The position numbers and the translations under genes were made by a program. Below the pieces are notes generated by a model. That model saw nothing but the letters and a program-made list of their open reading frames with translations, made no database searches and was not told the DNA's origin. From Lewinellaceae bacterium (GTDB taxonomy: Bacteria; Bacteroidota; Bacteroidia; Chitinophagales; Saprospiraceae), in contig JACJXV010000033.1 of NCBI GenBank assembly GCA_020636445.1, forward strand, positions 1 through 41,029: a stretch of 41,029 bases of DNA. Direction: 5' to 3'. Below, piece after piece: positions 25,390 through 33,048 of this stretch (position 1 is its first letter; each line of letters opens with the position of its first letter).

Positions 25390-26961
25390 CTATTTTCCCG
25401 TTGGTAATAAATTGAAAGAAATGCCAAGGAAATACCCCAACTCGTAAACGCCTTTCACGGTTGGCTCGCCTGTAGAGGAAAGGTAAGCATCCCCTACTTT
25501 ATAGCCCTCCGATAGTTTATCGACCTTACCTCCCATCAGACCGGTACTAAAAACCACCCGTTGATCGCGGCCAAACACAAAACTAGGCCCCATATAGAAG
25601 GCCACAGATTGTAAGCTACTGTTATTCCCTCCTGAACCCAGTGGAATACCAACCCCGAAAGATCCTCCTACGGATACTCCCTTCTGCGCTTGGCCGTAAA
25701 AGTGCGCAAAGGTAGTAACCATCGGAAAAAACTGATCTTTATTATCAGCCAGGACTATACCATCCCGAATGAAAAACTCCTGGGGCCGTTTAAAAAACTG
25801 AGCAAACGATAACCCTACACTGGTATTAATCCGCAGACCTCCGTAAGATTTTATTTCGACCGGAGCCAGGGTCCGACTCTTTATGCCCTGTGTTTTCAAA
25901 GAATCCACAGGGTTAAGCGTAATGGTAAACGTAAGTTTATCACTATCGGCGGTATGGCGGTAAACGTAGGTAAAGTTGTTACTCTGCAGTTCTTCATAGG
26001 TATATCTAAGATTGATTAAGTCTTCCAGGGGAAGGTCATGGACTTCTGGTAACACTTCCTGCAATTCCTGAAACTTATCCTGATAGGCGGAAAATCGCTG
26101 CCGTGCACTGGAATTGACGGGACCAACCTGACTTAAAAACGCAGCAGCCTCCTGAACATTGAAAAACACGGTGCGCAGGCTGTCCCGAATACCCGTAATC
26201 TGCGCAACGGTTTGCCCGTAGCGGTCAATATCCCTTCCATAGGCATCTGCCTTGCTGGCAATTGTTTTTTCAGCATCCACGCTAGCCAAAACTTCGGTAA
26301 TCGTTAAATCTGCACCGGCAGGTTTTTCGAAGATGCGTTCCATGTATTCCTGGGAAATCCGCTTAATCTGGTCAGTTTTTAAGTTAGGATTGTATTTTAA
26401 TTTCTGGACCTCCGCTGCTACTAAATTCCGAATGCGCTGACCTTCCAGACTTTTTTTGATTTCGTCCTCTTTCATGGCCATATCTGATTCGAGGTTAACA
26501 AGGAGGTTCTGCGCCGACCGAAATCGCTTACCCATTGCATCCAGCACACTTTTCTGTGATGCACTGGCAAAGCCGAAATCACCGCTGGGTTGGTCCACGC
26601 TTTCTGCCATCAGGGGCGGAAGTCCCCTGCCTCCACCAAAAATAGCGGAAATCATATCCGTAGCCCCCGAAGCGCCTCCACCCATAATACTCGTGAAATC
26701 AAGGGGGTTAAAACTTGCCGGAGCGGATACTTCGGTTCCGGCGGTTTTTACACTTACATCATACAGGTAATTGTTGTAATGGGTGACATGTAAAAAAACC
26801 TGATCTCCCCGTCGAACGGTCGGTGATTCTATTTTCTTCCCCCCACGCACATAAGTTAAGGAATCCGCCTCCATATTATAATAGACGTGCAAATCTTGTG
26901 CGGTACCGTTACTACCTACAAAAAAAATTCCTAAGCAGATCAGAAAAGACAATTTACTCAT
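25390..26961 (-). CDS. Secreted coiled-coil and beta-rich protein of unknown function
   Basis: A 523-residue exported protein I do not recognise. Seen: a signal peptide (MSKLSFLICLGIFFVGSNG, then TAQ) and an N-terminal beta domain of about 75 residues that handles 'VRRGDQVFLHVTHYNNYLYDV'-like strands. A Gly-rich linker (IMGGGASGA, IFGGGRG) comes next. A long helical, probably coiled-coil region spans about 130-310. The C-terminal half has alternating strands ending in LGYFLGISFNLLP, which looks like an outer-membrane-type or beta-barrel-like end. It lies between the caspase gene and the CHASE2 operon and is transcribed away from the latter. I infer, without proof, that it belongs to the same envelope module. 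Confidence 0.7.
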   Translation of the reverse strand: MSKLSFLICLGIFFVGSNGTAQDLHVYYNMEADSLTYVRGGKKIESPTVRRGDQVFLHVTHYNNYLYDVSVKTAGTEVSAPASFNPLDFTSIMGGGASGATDMISAIFGGGRGLPPLMAESVDQPSGDFGFASASQKSVLDAMGKRFRSAQNLLVNLESDMAMKEDEIKKSLEGQRIRNLVAAEVQKLKYNPNLKTDQIKRISQEYMERIFEKPAGADLTITEVLASVDAEKTIASKADAYGRDIDRYGQTVAQITGIRDSLRTVFFNVQEAAAFLSQVGPVNSSARQRFSAYQDKFQELQEVLPEVHDLPLEDLINLRYTYEELQSNNFTYVYRHTADSDKLTFTITLNPVDSLKTQGIKSRTLAPVEIKSYGGLRINTSVGLSFAQFFKRPQEFFIRDGIVLADNKDQFFPMVTTFAHFYGQAQKGVSVGGSFGVGIPLGSGGNNSSLQSVAFYMGPSFVFGRDQRVVFSTGLMGGKVDKLSEGYKVGDAYLSSTGEPTVKGVYELGYFLGISFNLLPTGK

Positions 26962-27190
26962 TGGTTACAGGTGTTATTATGCTTGGAAGATAGAAAAAGA
27001 TAACAAAATCAAAACATTAAACTATGGACCTTCGCCTAGGATTCATCGAGTTTGCCCTAGGATATGCCGCGAAAACTTTCAATGTTGCCCATTTTTAGAT
27101 AAATTTAGGATATTGCTTCACTAATAGACTTCCGAGGGCTTATCCGATGGAAGTCCATTGCCGAAGCCCCCCGTGTAACACTAATTGACT
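26962..27190. promoter_or_regulatory. Divergent promoter region of the CHASE2 operon
   Basis: A 229-base gap between divergent genes. Weak -7-like boxes are AAAAGATA at 26995-27002 (minus strand, TATCTTTT) and TAAATTTAG at 27100-27108 (plus strand). Neither has a well-placed -33 element, so the assignments are tentative. Confidence 0.3.
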
Positions 27191-28417
27191 ATGAGAATCC
27201 GAAGGCACATATTTAGTGCTCACAGCCTGTTGGTAACAGTCTTGATCTTTGCATTCATAGGCGTCCTTGATTTGATCCGGTTAAACATGCATTTTCTGGA
27301 TCCTTTCAATAATGGTATCCGCGAATATGAGATCACCGATATTATGTTCTCAAAGTTGCGGAGCAATAAAGTTACCCTCGATGATCGCATAATTCTGATC
27401 AACTCCGGTAAGCCCTCCCGGGAGGAGCTTGCGGACTTAATCACCCGAATTGAAGCCTATTCACCAAAGGTAATAGGGGTCGATATTTTCCTGGAAGGTC
27501 GCAAAGACCCCAAACAGGATTCACTGTTACGTGCTACGTTACAACAATACAACAATATTGTCCTGGCCAGTGAACTAGGCCCCTACCTGGCAGATCAGAA
27601 CGTTTTTCTACCTGAAATGACCATCGATACCTTGTTTACCCGGGTATCTGCCACTGGTTTTGGTAATTTCCCAGCCAACCTAAATCGCACTATTCGCCTT
27701 TTTTCGCCCTGGGAAAAGACGACAACCGGAGAATCGACGGCTTTTGCTACCCAGTTAGTGAAAGCCTATGCCCCTGAAAAATTAATTCCCCTGCGGGAGC
27801 GCAAAAAGCCTTGGGAATATGTACACTATGTCGGGAATACGGATAACTTTTTCTTGTATGAAAAAGAATATTTGCTGGATGACAACATCGACCTGAAACC
27901 CATTATTGAGGGGGAAATTGTCCTGCTGGGATACATCGGTAATTACAGTCTGGAAGAACCTATGCTCGACCGGTATTTCACCCCGCTGAATGACAAATAT
28001 GCAGGGCGAACTACTCCAGACATGTACGGCTTAGTGATACACGCCAACATCATTCGAATGATTCTTGATGAACAGTACATCAATATTATACCGGGATGGT
28101 TAATCTTTCTATTGGCGTTCATCTTTACGTATATCAATGTATTAATCATCCACCGGATTTACTATCGCTTCAACCAGGCGTTCCATGGCATCACACGGGT
28201 TTTACAACTGGTGGAGTTTATTGGTATATTTTTTCTTATCTCCTTTTTATTCACCACGTTCCGCGTCAAGTTAGACTTTGGGCTGGGGATTTTAGCACTG
28301 CTGCTAGCTTACGACATCGTAATGATATACGAAAGTTTAATCCGTCCTAAATTAGCCAAATGGCCGTTGATTAATCGCTGGATCAAGCCAAAGGTTAGTC
28401 CAAATATCAATTCGTGA
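27191..28417 (+). CDS. CHASE2-domain membrane sensor without output domain
   Basis: A 408-residue membrane protein whose extracytoplasmic part matches the CHASE2 sensor fold. Seen: an N-terminal helix at ~8-28, then an extracytoplasmic domain of about 270 residues. Typical CHASE2 features are the short 'D...F..LR' start (ITDIMFSKLRS), DDRIILIN, PKVIGVDIFLEG, and VLLGYIGNYSLEEPMLDRYFTPL followed by MYGLVIHANIIRMIL. Three membrane helices follow (302-320, 341-356, 361-381). Most CHASE2 proteins continue into a kinase, cyclase or phosphatase; here only 27 basic residues remain. The ATG at 27191 is preferred over a TTG six bases earlier. It is the first gene of a four-gene plus-strand operon with short gaps. 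Confidence 0.85.
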   Translation: MRIRRHIFSAHSLLVTVLIFAFIGVLDLIRLNMHFLDPFNNGIREYEITDIMFSKLRSNKVTLDDRIILINSGKPSREELADLITRIEAYSPKVIGVDIFLEGRKDPKQDSLLRATLQQYNNIVLASELGPYLADQNVFLPEMTIDTLFTRVSATGFGNFPANLNRTIRLFSPWEKTTTGESTAFATQLVKAYAPEKLIPLRERKKPWEYVHYVGNTDNFFLYEKEYLLDDNIDLKPIIEGEIVLLGYIGNYSLEEPMLDRYFTPLNDKYAGRTTPDMYGLVIHANIIRMILDEQYINIIPGWLIFLLAFIFTYINVLIIHRIYYRFNQAFHGITRVLQLVEFIGIFFLISFLFTTFRVKLDFGLGILALLLAYDIVMIYESLIRPKLAKWPLINRWIKPKVSPNINS

Positions 28418-28446
28418 AACCTTTTTTTTCACAACGACACAAGATC

Positions 28447-29445
28447 ATGAGAAAGCAAACTGGGTTAGTAATCATCCTCATAGCTATGGCAACCTGCTGG
28501 TTATCGGCGCAAAATGAAATTGTTATTATCCACGCTCAAGGAAAAGTGGAATACCTGCCTGGAGGGAATACCTCTCCGCGGACCGTTTATCCCGGGCTCA
28601 GCTTACCGACCCAGGGAAAAATACGCTGTTTTCCCAACTCCAGTGCCAAAATACTGTACGATGGCAACCCTGTACCCCTGGACGCCAATAACGTCTATGA
28701 CCTTGGAGAAATAAAAGCCCAGGCCAAAAGCCAGGGCAATCGCCTGCGGACCTTTACCGGGCGTTTCTGGTCCTACCTTAGCGAAAGCTTTAGCAATTCT
28801 GACGACCAGGCGGCTTTGGAAAAATACCACCAACAACACATGGCCAATGCCAAGGGAGGTATCAAAGGTTTTGGCGAAAAACCTTACGGAATCAACCTGG
28901 TAAGCGCTTACCCCTCGCCGGAAAGCCCTGTTAAGCAAGCCCAAATCGGCCGTGACCCCATTACCCTTCGCTGGAGTCGTTCGGGATCTTCTGCTTTCCA
29001 GCTAACCCTGCGCAATGAAACAGGTGAAAAAGTTCTGTTGGAGGCCCGAACCCGCGATACGGTCTTTACTGTGAACGTATCCCAACTGGATTTGGCACCC
29101 GATGCATTCATCCAGTGGTCGGTGCAAAAGGCGGACAGTACCGCTGATGTCAGTACAACTTCGGCTACTCAGTGGTTGCAGTATGCTCCCGAAGCATGGG
29201 AAGCCTTATTGTCGGGCGATAATGCAGAAGCAGCTTCCGGAACCGACAATGCTGAAAAATTACTCATGCTCTGTTTTCAGCTCGAAGAAAAAGGTTTCGT
29301 GTTTAGTGCCGAGTCAATGCTGGAAAAGTTTGTTAATCAGCACCCTGACAATGTACTTGTGAAACGTTATTTGGCCACATTCAAATCCAGGGTCACGCCA
29401 GCGGAGCCCTTAATGACCTGGTCGCCAAAATCCCAAAATCCCTAA
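28447..29445 (+). CDS. Exported FecR-like/Fn3-like protein, paralogue 1
   Basis: A 332-residue exported protein. Seen: a signal peptide (MRKQTGLVIILIAMATCWLSAQ). Residues ~23-95 resemble a FecR-type beta domain (VIIHAQGKVEYLPGG...ILYDGNPVPL). A linker follows, then an Fn3-like segment at ~160-245 (ITLRWSRSGSSAFQLTLRN...FIQWSVQK). A short helical C-terminal repeat follows (LCFQLEEKGFVFSAESMLE). The same order occurs in the gene at 31163, so I treat them as paralogues. A GTG at 28414 would overlap the CHASE2 stop, but the ATG at 28447 gives a clean signal peptide. FecR domains elsewhere regulate anti-sigma signalling; here the domain is on a free exported protein, so a binding role is only inferred. 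Confidence 0.7.
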   Translation: MRKQTGLVIILIAMATCWLSAQNEIVIIHAQGKVEYLPGGNTSPRTVYPGLSLPTQGKIRCFPNSSAKILYDGNPVPLDANNVYDLGEIKAQAKSQGNRLRTFTGRFWSYLSESFSNSDDQAALEKYHQQHMANAKGGIKGFGEKPYGINLVSAYPSPESPVKQAQIGRDPITLRWSRSGSSAFQLTLRNETGEKVLLEARTRDTVFTVNVSQLDLAPDAFIQWSVQKADSTADVSTTSATQWLQYAPEAWEALLSGDNAEAASGTDNAEKLLMLCFQLEEKGFVFSAESMLEKFVNQHPDNVLVKRYLATFKSRVTPAEPLMTWSPKSQNP

Positions 29446-29461
29446 TCGGTCAATCAAAACC

Positions 29462-31126
29462 ATGTCCAAAAATTTGGAAAAATATTATCGGATTCCTGGA
29501 TTAAGCTGCGGCATCTTGCTTATCGTCTTAATCAGTTTGAGCACCCTAAGTGCTCAACCGGAGGAAAACGTGTTCGCTTACGTGCGCAATGCCAACAGCA
29601 GTCCCCTGCGCGGAGGAGTACCCGGATACAAATTAGCCACGCTTAGCCAGGTTTACCAGGCCTTGATCCAGGCCCGGGGGGATATGGTCCACGTTCCACC
29701 CAAACTCATTATGCGCAAGGCGGACCAGTACGTTGCCTGGATGGATGCCAAGGAGCAAGTTATCGGTGTAGAAGAAAAGGCTTATGATTTGTGCGTCAGC
29801 CTGGGAGCCGACTCTTTACGGGCAATGGCCGCCTTATTAGGTCATGAACTCACACACTTTTATGAAAAGCATGACTGGAATACCCGGTTTGCGGCTGATA
29901 ACCAGGAACTTGGCAGCTCCCAAATCATACAAAACCTCAGTGCTGGTCTGTCACAGGAAACGCAGGCAGATTATCTTGGGGGCTTCCTGGCACTGAGCGC
30001 AGGATATGACACCTATGGGATTCTCCCCCGCCTGCTGCCGGCTATTTATGCAGCCTATGAGTTGCCTGACAGTCTGGTTAGTTATCCTCCTTTACAAGAA
30101 CGAGTGCAACTGGCAGAACTTGCAGATGAACGGAGACAGGCCCTGACTACTGTTTTCGATCTGGCCAATAATCTGCACCTGATTGGAGCTTACCAGGATG
30201 CTGGTATTTACTACCAGTATTTAGTACAGCAATTTCCCAGCCGGGAGATGTTTAACAATGCTGGAGTGAATTATGTGCAAGCAGCCTTGTTACTCTTTAA
30301 TCCTGCCGATTTCCCATACTTATTTCCGTTGGAAACTGACCTGGATTCACGGTTGAAGGTATTGCAAAGAGCGGGTATTGATCAGCGGGTTAGTCGCAGA
30401 GATAGCCTGCTGGCACTGGCCTCCGATTGTTTCAATCGGGCGTTAATGCTCGATAACGACTATTGGCCGGCAAAACTTAATCAGGCTGTGCTGGAGGTTT
30501 TAAGAGATGATGTGGAAGCAGCAGCCTTTCATACATCCCGGCTGCGCCGCAACAGACCTATGGAACAACAAGCCCAAGCGGATGTCCTGCTCGGAGTAAT
30601 AGCGGCCCTGGCCAAGGATACCACAGAAGCCCTGGAATACTGGTCAGCGGCACAAAAGCAGGGGAATGTGCTGGCCACACTAAATTTACAGCGGATTCAG
30701 GGTAGCGCTCAAGCCTCTCTGACAGGGACGATGAACAACCTCACCGCTCCGAAAATCGAAAATTACTCCCTGGGAGAGTACCTTCGTAATCCACAAATCG
30801 ATCGGCAGGTTGAAGTTAATGCTACTTCGCTGGGAGCCAGCTGGCAAAAAGGACGCTCTACCATTTATATTCATTATGCCGATGAGGGCAAGCGCTACGG
30901 TGTATTTCAGGTAACGGCTGACGCTAATGCTTGCGTATTGAATAATCCCTGTCTGGTTGGAAAATCGCTCGAGTCGCTCGAAAAGCAGTATGGCCCTCCG
31001 GGGCGGCTGGTCGCCACTCCGCAGGGAAGCGTAGCAGTATACCCTGCACTAAAAGCGATGTGGATCGCTGATCAGCAGGGAGTGATCAAGCAATATTGTG
31101 TATTCTCGACAGAGAAATTAAAATAG
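29462..31126 (+). CDS. Exported M48-like metallopeptidase with TPR-like repeats, paralogue 1
   Basis: A 554-residue exported putative zinc peptidase. Seen: a signal peptide ending near LSTLSAQ and a peptidase core at ~45-210. HELTH gives H128, E129 and H132, and QETQADYLGG gives the likely third ligand E166, the ExxAD pattern of M48-like enzymes. The second half (~225-420) is helical with TPR-like pairs (IGAYQDAGIYYQYLV, ASDCFNRALMLDNDYWPAKLN). The final ~110 residues are beta-rich, with a GKSLESLEKQYGPPG segment like the BamE/OmlA fold. It starts 16 bases after the preceding gene, so it is in the operon. A paralogue lies at 35431. The substrate is unknown. Confidence 0.78.
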   Translation: MSKNLEKYYRIPGLSCGILLIVLISLSTLSAQPEENVFAYVRNANSSPLRGGVPGYKLATLSQVYQALIQARGDMVHVPPKLIMRKADQYVAWMDAKEQVIGVEEKAYDLCVSLGADSLRAMAALLGHELTHFYEKHDWNTRFAADNQELGSSQIIQNLSAGLSQETQADYLGGFLALSAGYDTYGILPRLLPAIYAAYELPDSLVSYPPLQERVQLAELADERRQALTTVFDLANNLHLIGAYQDAGIYYQYLVQQFPSREMFNNAGVNYVQAALLLFNPADFPYLFPLETDLDSRLKVLQRAGIDQRVSRRDSLLALASDCFNRALMLDNDYWPAKLNQAVLEVLRDDVEAAAFHTSRLRRNRPMEQQAQADVLLGVIAALAKDTTEALEYWSAAQKQGNVLATLNLQRIQGSAQASLTGTMNNLTAPKIENYSLGEYLRNPQIDRQVEVNATSLGASWQKGRSTIYIHYADEGKRYGVFQVTADANACVLNNPCLVGKSLESLEKQYGPPGRLVATPQGSVAVYPALKAMWIADQQGVIKQYCVFSTEKLK

Positions 31127-31162
31127 AAACACCTTCCTTAACTCATTGAAAACTTCAAGACT

Positions 31163-32080
31163 ATGAAAAAACGATTGCTCATATTACCCTTCTTTCTCTT
31201 GCTGGGTGGAATTTTTTTGATAGCGCAGGACACTACTGATGATCCGGTCATTGTAGTCAATGCCAGTGAAGGCGCTAAAGTCCTGAGTTTAGAAAAAGGG
31301 TTAGGGATATCTGCCATCCCTATCGGAGAAAGTATCCCCCGCAGAAGTATTATTATGCTACCTAAAGGAGGATTTGCAACCCTCTCCGCTGGTGGGAAAA
31401 CGCATTTCCTGGAGAAAAAACGCAAGCAGAAAGTTTGGAAGGTAGTCGGTGAACCTAGCTCCATCCTGGTGCCTGGCCTGGAAAGTACTTTCAGCACCTC
31501 CATGTCTCTGGCCTCAACGGGAACCACCAAAGGAAGTGACCCCAAAGGAAGTGGAAGTGCCTGGGGCGGTTTGGGCCAGGACATTACCATTTGCCAACCC
31601 CTGTTTGGTCGGCTCTGCGGCGAAGAAACCCTCCTGCAGTGGTCAAAACCTTCTGGCAATGGTGCTTATTTGGTAGAAATTGTCGATCAAGCGGGAGGGT
31701 CTTTCAGCAAGAACCTGGAATCTGTAGACACATCCTTGCTGGTAAACCTGAAGGACCTCACGCCGGGTACGGCCTATAGCTGGCGAGTTAAGCGCAAAAA
31801 TGACTCAAGTATCAAGAGTGAGTGGAGTAGCTTCACCTGGGAATCCACCGAAACACTTGACAGTGAATTAGCTGAGGCCACCTCCGGACTGAATATCGGC
31901 AAGTTTGATGACATTACCCGCACACTCATAGAGGCAACTTTCCTGGAGGAGAAAGGCTGGACCAGTGCTGCCTTGAATCGCTATCTGAGCCTTGGGGCCC
32001 AATACCCAACGCATCCGATGGTTACCAAAGCGGCCCAATCCTTCTTTGTACGCCAGGGTATTTCCTTTTTTAACAAATAG
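31163..32080 (+). CDS. Exported FecR-like/Fn3-like protein, paralogue 2
   Basis: A 305-residue exported protein related to the one at 28447. Seen: a signal peptide (MKKRLLILPFFLLLGGIFL, then IAQ) and a FecR-like beta region at ~27-115, with a Ser/Gly/Lys-rich linker near 110-135. An Fn3-like unit follows (TLLQWSKPSGNGAYLVEIVD...LTPGTAYSWRVKRKN...SEWSSFTWEST), then a helical C-terminus (FDDITRTLIEATFLEEKGW...AALNRYLSLGAQYPTHP). The gap from the M48-TPR gene is 36 bases, so it is the last clear gene of the operon, followed by a terminator hairpin. Similar FecR/Fn3-like proteins next to CHASE2 genes are recalled from cyanobacteria and others; this needs a profile search. Confidence 0.72.
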   Translation: MKKRLLILPFFLLLGGIFLIAQDTTDDPVIVVNASEGAKVLSLEKGLGISAIPIGESIPRRSIIMLPKGGFATLSAGGKTHFLEKKRKQKVWKVVGEPSSILVPGLESTFSTSMSLASTGTTKGSDPKGSGSAWGGLGQDITICQPLFGRLCGEETLLQWSKPSGNGAYLVEIVDQAGGSFSKNLESVDTSLLVNLKDLTPGTAYSWRVKRKNDSSIKSEWSSFTWESTETLDSELAEATSGLNIGKFDDITRTLIEATFLEEKGWTSAALNRYLSLGAQYPTHPMVTKAAQSFFVRQGISFFNK

Positions 32081-32100
32081 ATTTTTTCCTTAGCTTACCT

Positions 32101-32139
32101 ACTGCCTCACCACCCTATCACGAGGGTGGCGAGGCAGTA
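32101..32139 (+). terminator. Hairpin terminator of the CHASE2 operon
   Basis: ACTGCCTC and CCACCCT pair with AGGGTGG and GAGGCAGT, with one internal mismatch, around a six-base loop. ACTATTTTC follows. The long stem 20 bases after the last stop supports a 3' end, although the T-tract is weak. Confidence 0.65.
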
Positions 32140-32211
32140 CTATTTTCAGGAAAATCAAAAATTAGGTTCATCCTCAATCCTTCACTAACTAATCAAAAAA
32201 ACGTTTACTCC

Positions 32212-32881
32212 ATGAAAAGAAAGCTCGAATTACTATTTTTTGCCTGTCATTCCTGGGAACTTCAGCCAGCCTGGATGCACAACCTGACTATCGCCTCCCC
32301 GATGGGATGCCTAGCGAAGAGGTAAGTCCCATCTCAGTAATCAACGCCAGCCAGGGGGCTATGCTCAAAACAGATAGCAGCGCAAATATGGGTGTTCTGA
32401 AACCTATTTTTATTGATGGTCCAATGGCAGGCCGGATCCACGGTACAACAATTACTTTAGCCTGGAAAACGGTCCGAGGTAATGAACCTTTTATTATTGA
32501 ACTGGCCGAAAAATGGGATGGCCCCGCAATAAAAAAATATGAATCTGCCACTACGTCACTAGCTCTTAACTCCGGAGAATTTACCCGGGTAAAACGTATT
32601 ACCGGCGGGTAATCCGCAAAAAAGATGCCCAAACTGACAGTGAATGGAGTTCGTTTTCCTGGGAGCCTACCGCAACCATGGAAGCTGAGTTAGCGGAATC
32701 CCGTACCAGCAATAACTTCGCTCAGTTTGATGAAATTACCCGGATTCTGCTGGAAGCCTCCGCACTCAAAAGTAAAAACTGGAACAATGAGGCAAAAATT
32801 CGCTTCAATCAACTCATGGCCAGATATCCCTCGCATCCAACGCTATTGATAGCTTCGAGAACCTTCAACGCTCAATTGTAG
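32212..32881 (+). pseudogene. Broken FecR/Fn3-like paralogue 3 (two single-base frameshifts)
   Basis: Read as given, the ATG frame stops after 37 codons. Adding one T to the T6 run at 32236-32241 restores a signal peptide (FFCLSFLGTSASLDAQ) that runs on into SPISVINASQG. Adding one C to the run at 32584-32586 restores FTPGKTYYRRVIRKKD joined to DSEWSSFSWEPT. The mended product would be 223 residues, ending in FDEITRILLEASALKSKNW. Those two blocks match SEWSSFTWEST and FDDITRTLIEATFLEEKGW of the preceding gene. It lacks much of the N-terminal FecR-like region. Both lesions are in short homopolymers, so assembly or read error is as likely as true decay. Confidence 0.85.
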
Positions 32882-32941
32882 CATCAACAATCTATTCGTA
32901 ACCCAGATTTATATCCTTAATCTTGGTGACTTACGATGCAA

Positions 32942-32990
32942 AGAGACCGTCGCTAAAGTACTTACTTTAGCGACAGTCTCTTCTTTTGGT
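32942..32990. terminator. Hairpin terminator between convergent genes
   Basis: AGAGAC and GTCGCTAAAGTA pair with TACTTTAGCGAC and GTCTCT, with one C/A mismatch between the two stem parts. TCTTTT follows on the plus strand. It is placed between the broken paralogue and the convergent caspase gene, and probably works in both directions. Confidence 0.75.
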
Positions 32991-33048
32991 AAAACACGTG
33001 TAATGTCAACTTAGCTTCTCCGCTAAAACAGTTACAAGGTTTCTTGTG

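Noticed and set aside
31138..31659. 173-codon minus-strand frame opposite the second FecR/Fn3-like gene
   Set aside because: The plus-strand gene has a signal peptide and matches its paralogues. The opposite frame has no such support.
32307..32612. Separate 101-residue gene
   Set aside because: It is the middle fragment of one frameshifted paralogue. Single-base corrections on each side join it to its neighbours.
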